From: Ahrensia marina
GTDB taxonomy: Bacteria > Pseudomonadota > Alphaproteobacteria > Rhizobiales > Rhizobiaceae
Direction of reading: 5' to 3'
Length of the DNA stretch: 64,000 nucleotides
Assembly: GCF_001293565.1 (NCBI RefSeq)
Contig: NZ_JXMU01000003.1
Span: 62,001 to 126,000 of the forward strand
In this document: in pieces, positions 45,959 to 54,905 of the stretch
Layout: each line of letters begins with the position of its first letter
How positions within the stretch are numbered: the stretch's first letter is position 1
The notes under the pieces: generated by a model
What the model was told of the DNA's origin: nothing
Seen by the model: only the letters and a program-made list of their open reading frames with translations
Database searches by the model: none
Made by a program: the position numbers and the translations under genes

Positions 45959-47476
45959 ATGTCCACGCTGCTAGAAATGCGCGACATCACCAAAACGTTT
46001 CCAGGTGTCAAAGCACTCGACAACGTTAATCTTGAGGTCGCTGAAGGCGAAATCCATGCTGTCGTTGGCGAAAACGGCGCTGGAAAATCCACCCTCATGA
46101 AGATTTTGTCGGGCGTTTACCCAAAAGGACAATATGAAGGTGAAATCATCTTTGATGGTCAGCGATTGAGCTTGCGTGACATTCGTGACTCAGAAGATCG
46201 AGGCATCATCATTATTCATCAGGAACTCGCGCTCGTTCCTCAATTATCGATTGCCGAGAATATATTTCTAGGCAATGAGCGCGCGCAAAATTCAGTGATT
46301 AACTGGCATGAGACCAACCGCGCTACAGAAGAGCTGCTGGCAAAAGTAGGACTTGTCGAAGCACCGACAACGAAGGTCGGGAGCATCGGGGTTGGTAAAC
46401 AGCAATTGGTTGAAATTGCTAAAGCGCTGTCAAAGGACGTTAAGCTACTCATCTTAGATGAACCGACCGCTGCATTGCAGGAAAATGACAGCCGTAAATT
46501 GCTGGATTTGATGCTTGAACTGAAGGCGCAAGGGGTCACGAGCATCATCATTTCTCACAAGCTCGGTGAGGTACGTTATGTCGCCGACAGCGTTACGGTG
46601 ATCCGCGACGGTTCAACAGTTTCAAAGCTGAGTGCCAAGAGCGGCTTTAAAGAAGACGATATTGTCCGCGATATGGTCGGCCGTGATATGACCCACCGCT
46701 TTCCTGAACATGAAAGGAAGCCGGGCGAAGTATTGCTCGATGTGACCAACTGGAATGCATGGCACCCCGAACATGCAGAACGTCAGGTTATCAAGAATAT
46801 TTCATTTCAAGCGCGGGCAGGTGAGGTCGTGGGCATTGCCGGACTTATGGGGTCGGGGCGCACTGAACTTGCTATGTCAATATTCGGCCAGTCTTACGGC
46901 AAACGAATTTCCGGTGAGGTGAAATTACACGGTAAACCGGTTGATGTATCGACCGTGGACCGCGCCATTGACGCCGGTATTTCATATGTGACCGAGGACC
47001 GCAAAGTATATGGTCTGGTTCTTGATGAAACGATCCGCTTCAACACAACACTGGCCAATCTGGACGGCGTATCTTCTGCCGGCGTTCTTAAACGCAATAT
47101 GGAGACGAGTGTCGCTGAACGGTATCGCAGTGCACTTGCCGTTCGCACGCCGTCGGTGTTCCAGAAAACTGTCAATCTGTCCGGCGGTAACCAGCAGAAA
47201 GTGGTTCTGGCCAAATGGCTGTTTACCGAGCCGGATGTGCTGATCCTGGATGAGCCGACGCGCGGCATTGATGTCGGTGCAAAGTTCGAAATCTACAACA
47301 TCATCAATGAACTTGCTGATTTGGGTAAAGCGGTTGTGATAATCTCGTCAGAGATGCCCGAACTCTTAGGTATGTGTGACAGAATTTACGTGATGAACGA
47401 AGGCGAATTTGTCGGTGAACTCGACGCGTCTGAAGCAAACCAAGAGCGCATCATGGCGCTGATCGTTCAAGAATAG
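45959..47476 (+). CDS. gguA: Multiple-sugar ABC transporter ATP-binding protein (MmsA/GguA)
   Basis: A 505-residue fused double ATPase of the CUT2 type. The first half has Walker [10 protein letters not shown], the Q-loop [11 protein letters not shown] and Walker [12 protein letters not shown]. The second half has the modified P-loop GLMGSGRTE, signature LSGGNQQKV and [15 protein letters not shown]. This asymmetry is normal for RbsA/XylG/GguA proteins. It powers uptake of sugars bound by ChvE and sits directly before the permease gene. Confidence 0.95.
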   Translation: MSTLLEMRDITKTFPGVKALDNVNLEVAEGEIHAVVGENGAGKSTLMKILSGVYPKGQYEGEIIFDGQRLSLRDIRDSEDRGIIIIHQELALVPQLSIAENIFLGNERAQNSVINWHETNRATEELLAKVGLVEAPTTKVGSIGVGKQQLVEIAKALSKDVKLLILDEPTAALQENDSRKLLDLMLELKAQGVTSIIISHKLGEVRYVADSVTVIRDGSTVSKLSAKSGFKEDDIVRDMVGRDMTHRFPEHERKPGEVLLDVTNWNAWHPEHAERQVIKNISFQARAGEVVGIAGLMGSGRTELAMSIFGQSYGKRISGEVKLHGKPVDVSTVDRAIDAGISYVTEDRKVYGLVLDETIRFNTTLANLDGVSSAGVLKRNMETSVAERYRSALAVRTPSVFQKTVNLSGGNQQKVVLAKWLFTEPDVLILDEPTRGIDVGAKFEIYNIINELADLGKAVVIISSEMPELLGMCDRIYVMNEGEFVGELDASEANQERIMALIVQE

Positions 47477-47485
47477 AGATACAAA

Positions 47486-48736
47486 ATGGCTGATAGCGAA
47501 ACAAAAAACTTATCTTCGACAAAAACTGCCGTGGAAACGAAAAGTATCGGGCATTATCTGTCTGCGAATTTGCGCCAATACGGGCTTCTTCTGGCTCTGA
47601 TTGTTGTGATGGTTTTCTTTCAGATTGTGACTGATGGCACCCTTTTGCGCGCGGTGAATGTAACAAACCTTCTTCTGCAAAACTCATATATCATCATTAT
47701 GGCTCTGGGCATGCTGATTGTCATTGTCGCGGGGCACATCGATCTTTCGGTGGGCTCGGTGATGGGTTTCATCGGAGCATTGGCGGCGGTGATGATCGTC
47801 AATTATGATATGAATATTTATCTCACTGGCGCCATTTGTCTGGCAACAGGCGCGCTGATTGGCGCTGCACAAGGATACTGGGTCGCTTACTGGAACATTC
47901 CATCATTTATCGTAACTTTGGCGGGAATGCTGGTTTTTCGCGGACTATCATTGCTCTTGCTTGAAGGACAGTCGGTTGGACCGTTTCCCCGTGAATTTCA
48001 AATCATAGCCACTGGCTTTTTGGGTGATTTCTTTCCGAAGGCCATCGGCGAGTGGCTTGCCGGTGTGTTTGCGGTGAGGCAAATCAATACTGTTGCATTT
48101 GTATCGGGTATCGCTGCTGCCATTTTGCTTGTTTGGATGGGGATGCGTAAGCGCATGGCAAATATTGCTTATGGCGTCGAAGAAGAACCAGCGGCAATCT
48201 TTTACGCGCGCACCTTCATCGTCGCTGCCGCGCTTATTTTTGTCATGTATAAACTTAGCCAGTTCCGCGGTTTGCCGAATGTACTTTTGACGATGGGCTT
48301 TCTTGCAGTCATCTATGGTTTCGTGACCGAAAATACAGTTATCGGGCGCCGTATCTATGCTCTGGGCGGTAACCAAAAGGCTGCTCAATTATCCGGTATC
48401 AAAACCAAACGCCTCACATTTCTGGCATTTACAAATATGGGCTTTCTGGCCGCAGCAGCGGGCATGGTTTTCGCCGCCCGTTTGAACACTGCAACGCCTA
48501 AAGCAGGTTTTGCGCTAGAACTGGACGTGATCGCAGCGGTCTTTATCGGCGGTGCTTCCATGTCCGGCGGCGTTGGCACGATTGTGGGTGCGGTCATCGG
48601 TGCGTTCTTAATGGGCGTGCTCAATAACGGAATGTCCATCATGGGCATCGGTATCGATTATCAGCAAATGATCAAAGGACTGGTTCTGCTCGCAGCGGTT
48701 GTTTTCGATGTTTACAATAAGAACAAGGAGGCTTGA
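47486..48736 (+). CDS. gguB: Multiple-sugar ABC transporter permease (MmsB/GguB)
   Basis: A 416-residue CUT2-type permease with about ten hydrophobic segments. Family features are GMLIVIVAGHIDLSVGSVMGFIG, PSFIVTLAGMLVFRGLSLLL, AIGVNTRRTK-like IYALGGNQKAAQLSGIKTKRL and the C-terminal GGVGTIVGAVIGAFLMGVLNNGMSIMGI. It starts nine bases after gguA and ends two bases before the gguC start codon, so the three are co-translated. Confidence 0.94.
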   Translation: MADSETKNLSSTKTAVETKSIGHYLSANLRQYGLLLALIVVMVFFQIVTDGTLLRAVNVTNLLLQNSYIIIMALGMLIVIVAGHIDLSVGSVMGFIGALAAVMIVNYDMNIYLTGAICLATGALIGAAQGYWVAYWNIPSFIVTLAGMLVFRGLSLLLLEGQSVGPFPREFQIIATGFLGDFFPKAIGEWLAGVFAVRQINTVAFVSGIAAAILLVWMGMRKRMANIAYGVEEEPAAIFYARTFIVAAALIFVMYKLSQFRGLPNVLLTMGFLAVIYGFVTENTVIGRRIYALGGNQKAAQLSGIKTKRLTFLAFTNMGFLAAAAGMVFAARLNTATPKAGFALELDVIAAVFIGGASMSGGVGTIVGAVIGAFLMGVLNNGMSIMGIGIDYQQMIKGLVLLAAVVFDVYNKNKEA

Positions 48737-48738
48737 TC

Positions 48739-49734
48739 ATGTTGATTTCTCAGATTAAAAACGATCAAGGCGGCATCAGTGTCGTGGTTCGAAATGGTGC
48801 CGAGGCCTCAATCATTCAGGGTGTTGAAAGCAGCTATGCATTGGTGCGCAAAGCTATTGCGGCAAAAACGTCGATTGCTAACTGTGTTCGTGAACACACG
48901 CTTGGGCCCGCTGTCGATCTTGAAGTTTTAGCCGAGCAAAATCGCATACTTCTTCCTATCCATCACGATGATCCGGCACATATGCATTTAACCGGCACCG
49001 GATTAACGCATTTAGGGTCCGCTTCTACGCGCGATGCCATGCACAATAAAAATGCGGCCGACACCAGCGAAATGACGGACTCTATGCGCATGTTCCAGAT
49101 GGGACTTGAAAGCGGTAAACCGGCTGCCGGTAAAGTCGGTGTTCAACCGGAATGGTTTTATAAAGGCAACGGCACTGCGGCCGTCGCGCCGGGCCACGCA
49201 CTTAAAAGTCCGGCATTTGCCGATGATGGCGGCGAGGAACCGGAAATTGCCGGCGTTTATGTGGTAGGTGATACGGGCACTGTGCACCGTGTTGGATTTG
49301 CGCTTTCGAACGAGTTTTCGGACCATGTAATGGAGCGCGTAAACTATCTTTATCTCGCCCATTCCAAACTACGGGAAGCCTCATTCGGGCCGGAGATATT
49401 CGTCGGTGAATTACCTGCCGATATTCGCGGTACAAGTTCAATTGTGCGCAATGGTAAGACCATATGGTCAAAGCCGTTTTTGTCCGGCGAAGACAACATG
49501 TCCCATACAATTGCCAATCTTGAACATCACCATTTTAAATATGAGCTGTTCAGACAGCCGGGCGATATTCATGTCCATATGTTTGGTACAGCAACTCTTT
49601 CATTCGCAGATAAAATCGCCTGCGAAGATGGAGATGAATTCGTGATCTCCGCACCGGAGTTCGGCATGCCACTGCGTAATCCACTGCAATTGCCGCGCAA
49701 GTCCGAGACGCTCACGACCGTTGAGGTGCTATAA
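48739..49734 (+). CDS. gguC: GguC/AraD1-type fumarylacetoacetate-hydrolase-fold protein
   Basis: A 331-residue protein of the FAH superfamily that is habitually linked to gguAB. The C-terminal half contains EPEIAGVYVVGDTGTVHRVGFALSNEFSDHVMER in recognisable pieces and ends PLRNPLQLPRKSETLTTVEVL. XylX of Caulobacter, a 2-keto-3-deoxy-D-xylonate dehydratase, has the same fold, so the likely reaction here is dehydration of 2-keto-3-deoxy-L-arabonate to 2-ketoglutarate semialdehyde, the only step of the pathway not otherwise encoded in the operon except a lactonase. The ATG at 48739 is preferred over TTG 48733 because AAGGAGG lies seven bases upstream. Confidence 0.85.
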   Translation: MLISQIKNDQGGISVVVRNGAEASIIQGVESSYALVRKAIAAKTSIANCVREHTLGPAVDLEVLAEQNRILLPIHHDDPAHMHLTGTGLTHLGSASTRDAMHNKNAADTSEMTDSMRMFQMGLESGKPAAGKVGVQPEWFYKGNGTAAVAPGHALKSPAFADDGGEEPEIAGVYVVGDTGTVHRVGFALSNEFSDHVMERVNYLYLAHSKLREASFGPEIFVGELPADIRGTSSIVRNGKTIWSKPFLSGEDNMSHTIANLEHHHFKYELFRQPGDIHVHMFGTATLSFADKIACEDGDEFVISAPEFGMPLRNPLQLPRKSETLTTVEVL

Positions 49735-49737
49735 ATT

Positions 49738-51480
49738 ATGACATTTACACCGGCAAAGTGGCCCCGAAAATTACGCTCACAGGAATGGTATGGCGGTACA
49801 TCGCGCGATGCCATTTATCATCGTGGCTGGTTGAAAAACCAAGGGCACCCGCACGACCTGTTCGATGGTCGTCCCGTAATTGGTATCCTCAATACATGGT
49901 CTGATCTTACGCCATGCAACGGACATTTGCGCGAACTTGCGGAAAAAGTGAAAGCGGGGGTTTGGGAAGCCGGTGGCTTTCCACTTGAAGTGCCCGTTTT
50001 TTCTGCTTCAGAAAACACCTTTCGCCCGACAGCGATGATGTACCGAAACTTGGCTGCGATGTCGGTCGAAGAAGCAATGCGCGGGCAACCCATTGACGGT
50101 GCGGTTTTGCTGGTTGGATGCGACAAAACCACACCTTCATTGCTCATGGGCGCTGCCTCGACGGATATGCCATCGATTGCTGTTACGGGCGGGCCAATGC
50201 TCAATGGCTGGTTTCAGGGCGAAAGGCTAGGATCAGGCACGCACCTTTGGAAATTTGCAGAGGCTATCAAAGCCGGAAAGATGACACCGGAAGAATTTGC
50301 AGAAGCCGAACAGTCCATGTCCCGCTCTACAGGTACTTGCAATACGATGGGTACGGCATCGACAATGGCATCAATGGTCGAGGCGCTTGGTATGGCGCTG
50401 TCGGGCAATGCAGCCATTCCTGCGGTCGACTCACGACGGCGCGTCATGGCGCAAATGTCTGGGCGCAGGATTGTGCAAATGGTCAAGGATGATCTCAAGC
50501 CATCTGACATCATGACAAAGCAGGCATTTGAAAATGCGATCCGAACCAATGGTGCTATCGGCGGCTCTACCAATGCGGCTATTCACATGATGGCCATGGC
50601 CGGCCGTGTTGGCATTGATTTGACACTGGATGATTGGGACAGGTGCGGGCGCGACGTTCCGACAATCGTCAATCTTATGCCTTCCGGTAAATATCTGATG
50701 GAAGAGTTCTTCTATGCGGGCGGTTTGCCGGTTGTGCTCAAAGCTCTGGGCGATGGCGGACTTTTGCATAAGGATGCGCTGACCGTATCGGGTACAACGA
50801 TCTGGGACGAGGTCAAGGACGCAAAGAACTGGAATGAAGACGTCATTCGCCCTGTGAGCAACGCTCTTACAGAGCAGGGCGGTATTGCCGTATTACGCGG
50901 AAATCTGGCTCCCAATGGAGCTGTGCTCAAACCTTCCGCAGCAACACCATCTTTGCTCAAGCATCGCGGTCGCGCCGTCGTTTTTGAAGACATTGATGAC
51001 TACAAAGCCAAGATCAATGATGAAACGCTGGATATTGATGAGACCTGCATCATGGTGCTGAAGAATTGCGGCCCTAAAGGCTATCCCGGTATGGCTGAAG
51101 TCGGCAATATGGGGTTGCCGCCAAAGGTCTTGCGTAAAGGCATAACAGATATGGTACGCATTTCGGATGCGCGCATGTCAGGTACGGCCTATGGAACAGT
51201 TATTTTGCATACGGCACCTGAAGCTGCAGCCGGCGGACCTCTTGCCGTTGTTCAAAATGGCGACATCATTGAACTTGATGTGTCCGCACGAAGCCTTCAT
51301 CTCGACATTGCCGACGATGAATTGCAGGGAAGGCTCGCCTCGTGGAAACGAAGTCATGAAGTGCCTGTGAGTGGTTATGCCAAGCTGTTTCATGACCATG
51401 TAGAAGGCGCCGATACGGGTGCGGATTTTGACTTTCTAAAGGGATGTCGCGGTTCGGCTGTCGGCAAGGAATCACATTAA
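49738..51480 (+). CDS. Sugar-acid dehydratase of the IlvD/Edd family (probable L-arabonate dehydratase)
   Basis: A 580-residue Fe-S dehydratase. The three cluster cysteines of the family are visible: Cys60 in TPCNGH, Cys128 in GCDKTTPS and Cys201 in TGTCNTMGTAST. Length and motif spacing fit the pentonate-dehydratase clade (L-arabonate and D-xylonate dehydratases, also called araC/xylD types) rather than biosynthetic IlvD. It lies between gguC and a Gfo/Idh dehydrogenase with overlaps of a few bases, so it should convert L-arabonate to 2-keto-3-deoxy-L-arabonate. Galactonate may also be a substrate. Confidence 0.88.
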   Translation: MTFTPAKWPRKLRSQEWYGGTSRDAIYHRGWLKNQGHPHDLFDGRPVIGILNTWSDLTPCNGHLRELAEKVKAGVWEAGGFPLEVPVFSASENTFRPTAMMYRNLAAMSVEEAMRGQPIDGAVLLVGCDKTTPSLLMGAASTDMPSIAVTGGPMLNGWFQGERLGSGTHLWKFAEAIKAGKMTPEEFAEAEQSMSRSTGTCNTMGTASTMASMVEALGMALSGNAAIPAVDSRRRVMAQMSGRRIVQMVKDDLKPSDIMTKQAFENAIRTNGAIGGSTNAAIHMMAMAGRVGIDLTLDDWDRCGRDVPTIVNLMPSGKYLMEEFFYAGGLPVVLKALGDGGLLHKDALTVSGTTIWDEVKDAKNWNEDVIRPVSNALTEQGGIAVLRGNLAPNGAVLKPSAATPSLLKHRGRAVVFEDIDDYKAKINDETLDIDETCIMVLKNCGPKGYPGMAEVGNMGLPPKVLRKGITDMVRISDARMSGTAYGTVILHTAPEAAAGGPLAVVQNGDIIELDVSARSLHLDIADDELQGRLASWKRSHEVPVSGYAKLFHDHVEGADTGADFDFLKGCRGSAVGKESH

Positions 51481-52403
51481 TGGTGCATAAAATTGCTTTG
51501 GTTGGCATCGGTAAGATTGCCGTTGACCAGCATATTCCGGCCATTACCAATAATCCTGATTTCGAACTCAGTGCCACTGTTAGCCGACATGCGTCTATCG
51601 ATGGCGTTGAGAGCTACACTTCGCTTGATGACATGCTCGAAAAACGGCCAGATATCGGGATTGTATCTTTGGCTATACCGCCACAGCCACGCTTTGATTA
51701 TGCCGTAAAAGCTTTGCGTGCAGGCCGTCATGTGATGTTGGAAAAACCGCCGGGGCAAAGCTTGGCGGAATGTTATGCGCTGGAAAAGATGGCGCAAGAA
51801 AAAGGCGTTTCGCTGTTTGCAACATGGCATTCGCGATTTGCAGATTCTATCCCTGCAGCGAAAGACTGGCTGAAATCACGCACAATAAAGCGCTTTCGGA
51901 TTACATGGAAAGAAGACGTTCGGCGCTGGCACCCCGGTCAGGAATGGATATGGGAGCCGGGTGGTTTGGGCGTGTTTGATCCGGGTATCAATGCGCTCTC
52001 GATCATGACTGAAATCTTGCCATATGATGTTCATATCAATGCCGCCAAGTTAGAGTTTCCGTCCAATCGCGATACGCCCATTGCTGCGCATCTCGCTTTT
52101 ACGAATCCTGATAATGCAGTGATGGATGCGGTATTTGACTGGCGCCAAGAGGGCCCGCAAACATGGGACATCGATATTGAAACCGATCAGGGCGAAATGA
52201 AAATGTCGTCCGGTGGCGCAAAACTTAGCATCGACGGTAAAAGTATTGTTGAAGGTAGTGACCACGAATATGCGAACCTTTACGCACAAATGCACACCTT
52301 GGTGCAAAACCGCGCGAGCGATGTTGACCTAAGTCCTATGATTCACGTTTGCGACGCATACGCACTGGGCAAGCGGATCACCATTGCTGAGTTTGAATTT
52401 TAA
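51480..52403 (+). CDS. Gfo/Idh-family L-arabinose/D-galactose 1-dehydrogenase
   Basis: A 307-residue NAD(P)-dependent oxidoreductase. The N-terminal Rossmann motif is ALVGIGKIAVDQHIPAI; the family motif EKPPGQSL (equivalent to EKP) carries the catalytic Lys; WHSRFADSIPAAKDW and FDPGINALSIM continue the catalytic domain. It is close in length to Azospirillum L-arabinose 1-dehydrogenase (AraA, about 309 residues), which also oxidises galactose. The start ATG overlaps the dehydratase stop by one base (TAATG). It performs the first step, making the sugar lactone. Confidence 0.88.
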   Translation: MVHKIALVGIGKIAVDQHIPAITNNPDFELSATVSRHASIDGVESYTSLDDMLEKRPDIGIVSLAIPPQPRFDYAVKALRAGRHVMLEKPPGQSLAECYALEKMAQEKGVSLFATWHSRFADSIPAAKDWLKSRTIKRFRITWKEDVRRWHPGQEWIWEPGGLGVFDPGINALSIMTEILPYDVHINAAKLEFPSNRDTPIAAHLAFTNPDNAVMDAVFDWRQEGPQTWDIDIETDQGEMKMSSGGAKLSIDGKSIVEGSDHEYANLYAQMHTLVQNRASDVDLSPMIHVCDAYALGKRITIAEFEF

Positions 52404-52423
52404 ATTACCGAAAGAGTTAAGCT

Positions 52424-53938
52424 ATGAGTTATGTCCCGCACGGAAAACACTTGATTGCAGGCAATTGGGTCGCTGCAAATGAGACTTTTCCATCAGAACC
52501 AACGAACGGCGAGCCTTTTTCCTTTAGTCGCGGTACACCTGAGCACGTCAACAAAGCTGTTGAAGCTGCTGAAGAGGCCTTTGCAACATATGGCTGGCTT
52601 GCCGATGAAGAACGCGCAAAATTTTTAGAGACGATTGCCGACGAAATAGAAGCGCGCGGCGCGGCGATTACTGAAATCGGTACCGCAGAAACCGGCCTGC
52701 CTGAAGCGCGGCTTGAAGGCGAGCGCGGGCGCACTTGTGGACAATTAAGGTTCTTTGCCGAACACATCAGAAAGGGCACCTATCTTGATCAGCGCAAGGA
52801 TGAGGCTTTGCCCGATCGTACACCTCTGCCGCGCCCTGAACTGCAAATGGTGCAGCGCCCGATTGGGCCTGTTGCTGTATTTGGCGCATCTAACTTCCCA
52901 TTGGCATTTTCGACAGCAGGCGGTGATACGGCTTCTGCACTTGCTGCGGGTTGTCCGGTGGTCGTGAAAGGGCATCCCGCGCATCCGGGGACCGGTGAAC
53001 TGGTCGCAGATGCAATTGCGGCTGCAATTGATAAATGTGATCTTCATCCGGGCGTATTTTCACTTGTGCAAGATGGCGGCCAAGCTGTTGGCAAGGCATT
53101 GGTTGAACATCCATTGATTTGCGCAGTCGGCTTTACCGGTTCCTTGCGCGGCGGCCGTGCATTGTTTGATCTATGCGCACAAAGACCGGTACCGATTCCA
53201 TTTTTTGGAGAGCTTGGTTCAATCAACCCGATGTTTATTCTGCCGCAGGCTGCTTCGGCACGCGGGGATGAAATCGGCAAAGGCTGGGCCGGATCGCTTA
53301 CAATGGGCGCAGGGCAGTTTTGCACAAATCCGGGCGTTGCGGTGGTTTTGGATGAGCATGCGGACGCATTTATTGCGGCTGCTAAAGGTGCACTGGAAAG
53401 TGCTGAAAACCAGACAATGCTCACATCCGCAATCGCAGACAGCTACCAGCAGGGCGCTGAGAGCGTGGCGAAAATATCAGGCGTGAAAGCGCTCGTTCAA
53501 AATGAATGTGCCGACCGTGAAGCAGGCGCCCAATTGTACGAGGTTGATGCGGCGTTATGGCTTGAGAATAAAGAGCTCAGCGAAGAAGTATTCGGGCCTT
53601 TGGGTATTGTGGTTCGTGCTAAAGATACCGCGCAAGTTGTTGATATTGCAAAGTCATTGGAGGGCCAGCTTACATCGACTCTTCATATGGATTCAGCCGA
53701 TATGTCGTTAGCACAGGAGTTGATGCCTGTCCTTGAGCGCAAAGCAGGGCGCTTGCTGGTCAATGGATTTCCGACAGGTGTAGAGGTTGCTGATGCGATG
53801 GTGCATGGCGGCCCTTATCCTGCGTCTACCAATTTTGGTGCGACCTCTGTTGGCTCGATGTCTATTCGCCGCTTTTTAAGGCCTGTCTGCTATCAGAATT
53901 TGCCGGCTGAATTACTGCCAAACGTTCTTCGCGATTAA
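52424..53938 (+). CDS. 2-ketoglutarate semialdehyde (2,5-dioxovalerate) dehydrogenase
   Basis: A 504-residue aldehyde dehydrogenase. Catalytic Glu lies in FFGELGSINPMF (about 263) and Cys300 in GQFCTNPG; the Ala-Ser-Asn segment FGASNFPLAFS is the cofactor/oxyanion region. The GQFCTNPG form and ending RPVCYQNLPAELLP are typical of 2-ketoglutarate semialdehyde dehydrogenases. It would finish the pathway by giving 2-oxoglutarate for the TCA cycle. It is the last gene of the operon; about 210 bases without a gene separate it from the riboswitch. Confidence 0.92.
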   Translation: MSYVPHGKHLIAGNWVAANETFPSEPTNGEPFSFSRGTPEHVNKAVEAAEEAFATYGWLADEERAKFLETIADEIEARGAAITEIGTAETGLPEARLEGERGRTCGQLRFFAEHIRKGTYLDQRKDEALPDRTPLPRPELQMVQRPIGPVAVFGASNFPLAFSTAGGDTASALAAGCPVVVKGHPAHPGTGELVADAIAAAIDKCDLHPGVFSLVQDGGQAVGKALVEHPLICAVGFTGSLRGGRALFDLCAQRPVPIPFFGELGSINPMFILPQAASARGDEIGKGWAGSLTMGAGQFCTNPGVAVVLDEHADAFIAAAKGALESAENQTMLTSAIADSYQQGAESVAKISGVKALVQNECADREAGAQLYEVDAALWLENKELSEEVFGPLGIVVRAKDTAQVVDIAKSLEGQLTSTLHMDSADMSLAQELMPVLERKAGRLLVNGFPTGVEVADAMVHGGPYPASTNFGATSVGSMSIRRFLRPVCYQNLPAELLPNVLRD

Positions 53939-54147
53939 TTGCTTTGTAAATTCCGCGTGCCTAGGGGTGCCTAAAAACTAGAATTTGATGATCGTTGATT
54001 GATGCGTGCGGCCGCTGAAGCGGCATCAAGCCAAATAGCTTAGTCTAGTTTTCTTAGAGAAGATGGAAGACACAAGCATATCAAAAACAGTGTTTGACGA
54101 ACGCAAGCCACTTGATTGCTCATTACTTTCCTATATGCATGAGCGCA

Positions 54148-54345
54148 TTGGTTCCGCGAGTCTTTAATGGCAGCGGATTAAAAGGGAACATGGTGAGGAA
54201 TAGCCGAAGGGCGCCGAATCCATGACTGCCCCCGCAACTGTGAGCGGATTGTCGATTGCAAATAGCCACTGGGTACGACGTCCCGGGAAGGCGCAATAGG
54301 CTATAATCCGTGAGTCAGGAGACCTGCCAAGAAATCTGCTGTTCG
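54148..54345 (+). ncRNA. Cobalamin (B12) riboswitch
   Basis: The conserved elements occur in order: GGTTCC (54150-54155) pairing with GGGAAC (54183-54188), GGTGAGGAA, CCCCCGCAACTGTGAGCGG, AGCCACTGGG (54264-54273), CCCGGGAAGGCG (about 54282-54293) and the B12 box GTGAGTCAGGAGACCTGCC (about 54310-54328). The downstream stretch to 54457 has GC-rich complementary segments (GGACGGGGTG / CCCGCCCATCGTCC) that could serve as the expression platform. It precedes the DUF1636 gene, so the whole DUF1636-ABC operon should be repressed by cobalamin. Confidence 0.95.
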
Positions 54346-54457
54346 GACGGGGTGTTCCGGGGTTGTAGGTGTAAACGTCGCAACGCTTGTGGGCCCGCCC
54401 ATCGTCCGGAATTTCGCCTCTTCACTTGACCACCCCTTAACGCAAAAGGGATGTTAA

Positions 54458-54889
54458 ATGGCGAGTGGACACAAAACGATACTGTCAGTCTGTACACGGT
54501 GCAGGCCGTCCGGCGTACCAATAGAGCTTGCAGACAGACCCGGTTATAAACTTGCTGAAGAATTAAGGGCGCTTTTTCCCAAAAGCCGTGCCGCACAAAA
54601 AGGTGTTGCCCTGCGCGGTGTGTGCTGCATGAGCCAGTGCAAACGGCACTGTGTCATTGCCTTGTCCGGAGAAGGAAAATTTACACTTCTTTTCGGCGAT
54701 CTCGATCATGAGGCCGATGCCGGTTCAATCCTCGAAATGGCTGCCCTTTATGCGGAACAGGCTGACGGGTTGATTGAACGACCGGACCGCCCAGCGCCAC
54801 TACGCGCCGGTATTTTAGGCCGCGTGCCGCCCGATGATCACGACCAGTTCATCGACGAAGATTTCACAATATCCAGTCACACGAATTAG
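54458..54889 (+). CDS. DUF1636 cysteine-rich metal-binding protein, B12-riboswitch controlled
   Basis: A 143-residue protein of the DUF1636 family with a thioredoxin-like [2Fe-2S] ferredoxin pattern: Cys12 and Cys15 in SVCTRCR and Cys56, Cys57, Cys61 and Cys65 in GVCCMSQCKRHC. It has no signal peptide, so it acts in the cytoplasm. DUF1636 genes are frequently associated with cobalt and cobalamin metabolism, but no reaction is known. The start follows AAGGG. It lies between the riboswitch and a solute-binding protein gene, 16 bases apart, and is the first gene of the regulated operon. Confidence 0.85.
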   Translation: MASGHKTILSVCTRCRPSGVPIELADRPGYKLAEELRALFPKSRAAQKGVALRGVCCMSQCKRHCVIALSGEGKFTLLFGDLDHEADAGSILEMAALYAEQADGLIERPDRPAPLRAGILGRVPPDDHDQFIDEDFTISSHTN

Positions 54890-54905
54890 CTTAGGAGAGA
54901 GCGCG

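Noticed and set aside
53939-54147. Stretch before the riboswitch as a possible additional gene or terminator
   Set aside because: Only a short GCCGC/GCGGC hairpin without T-run and no open frame with a start site were seen.
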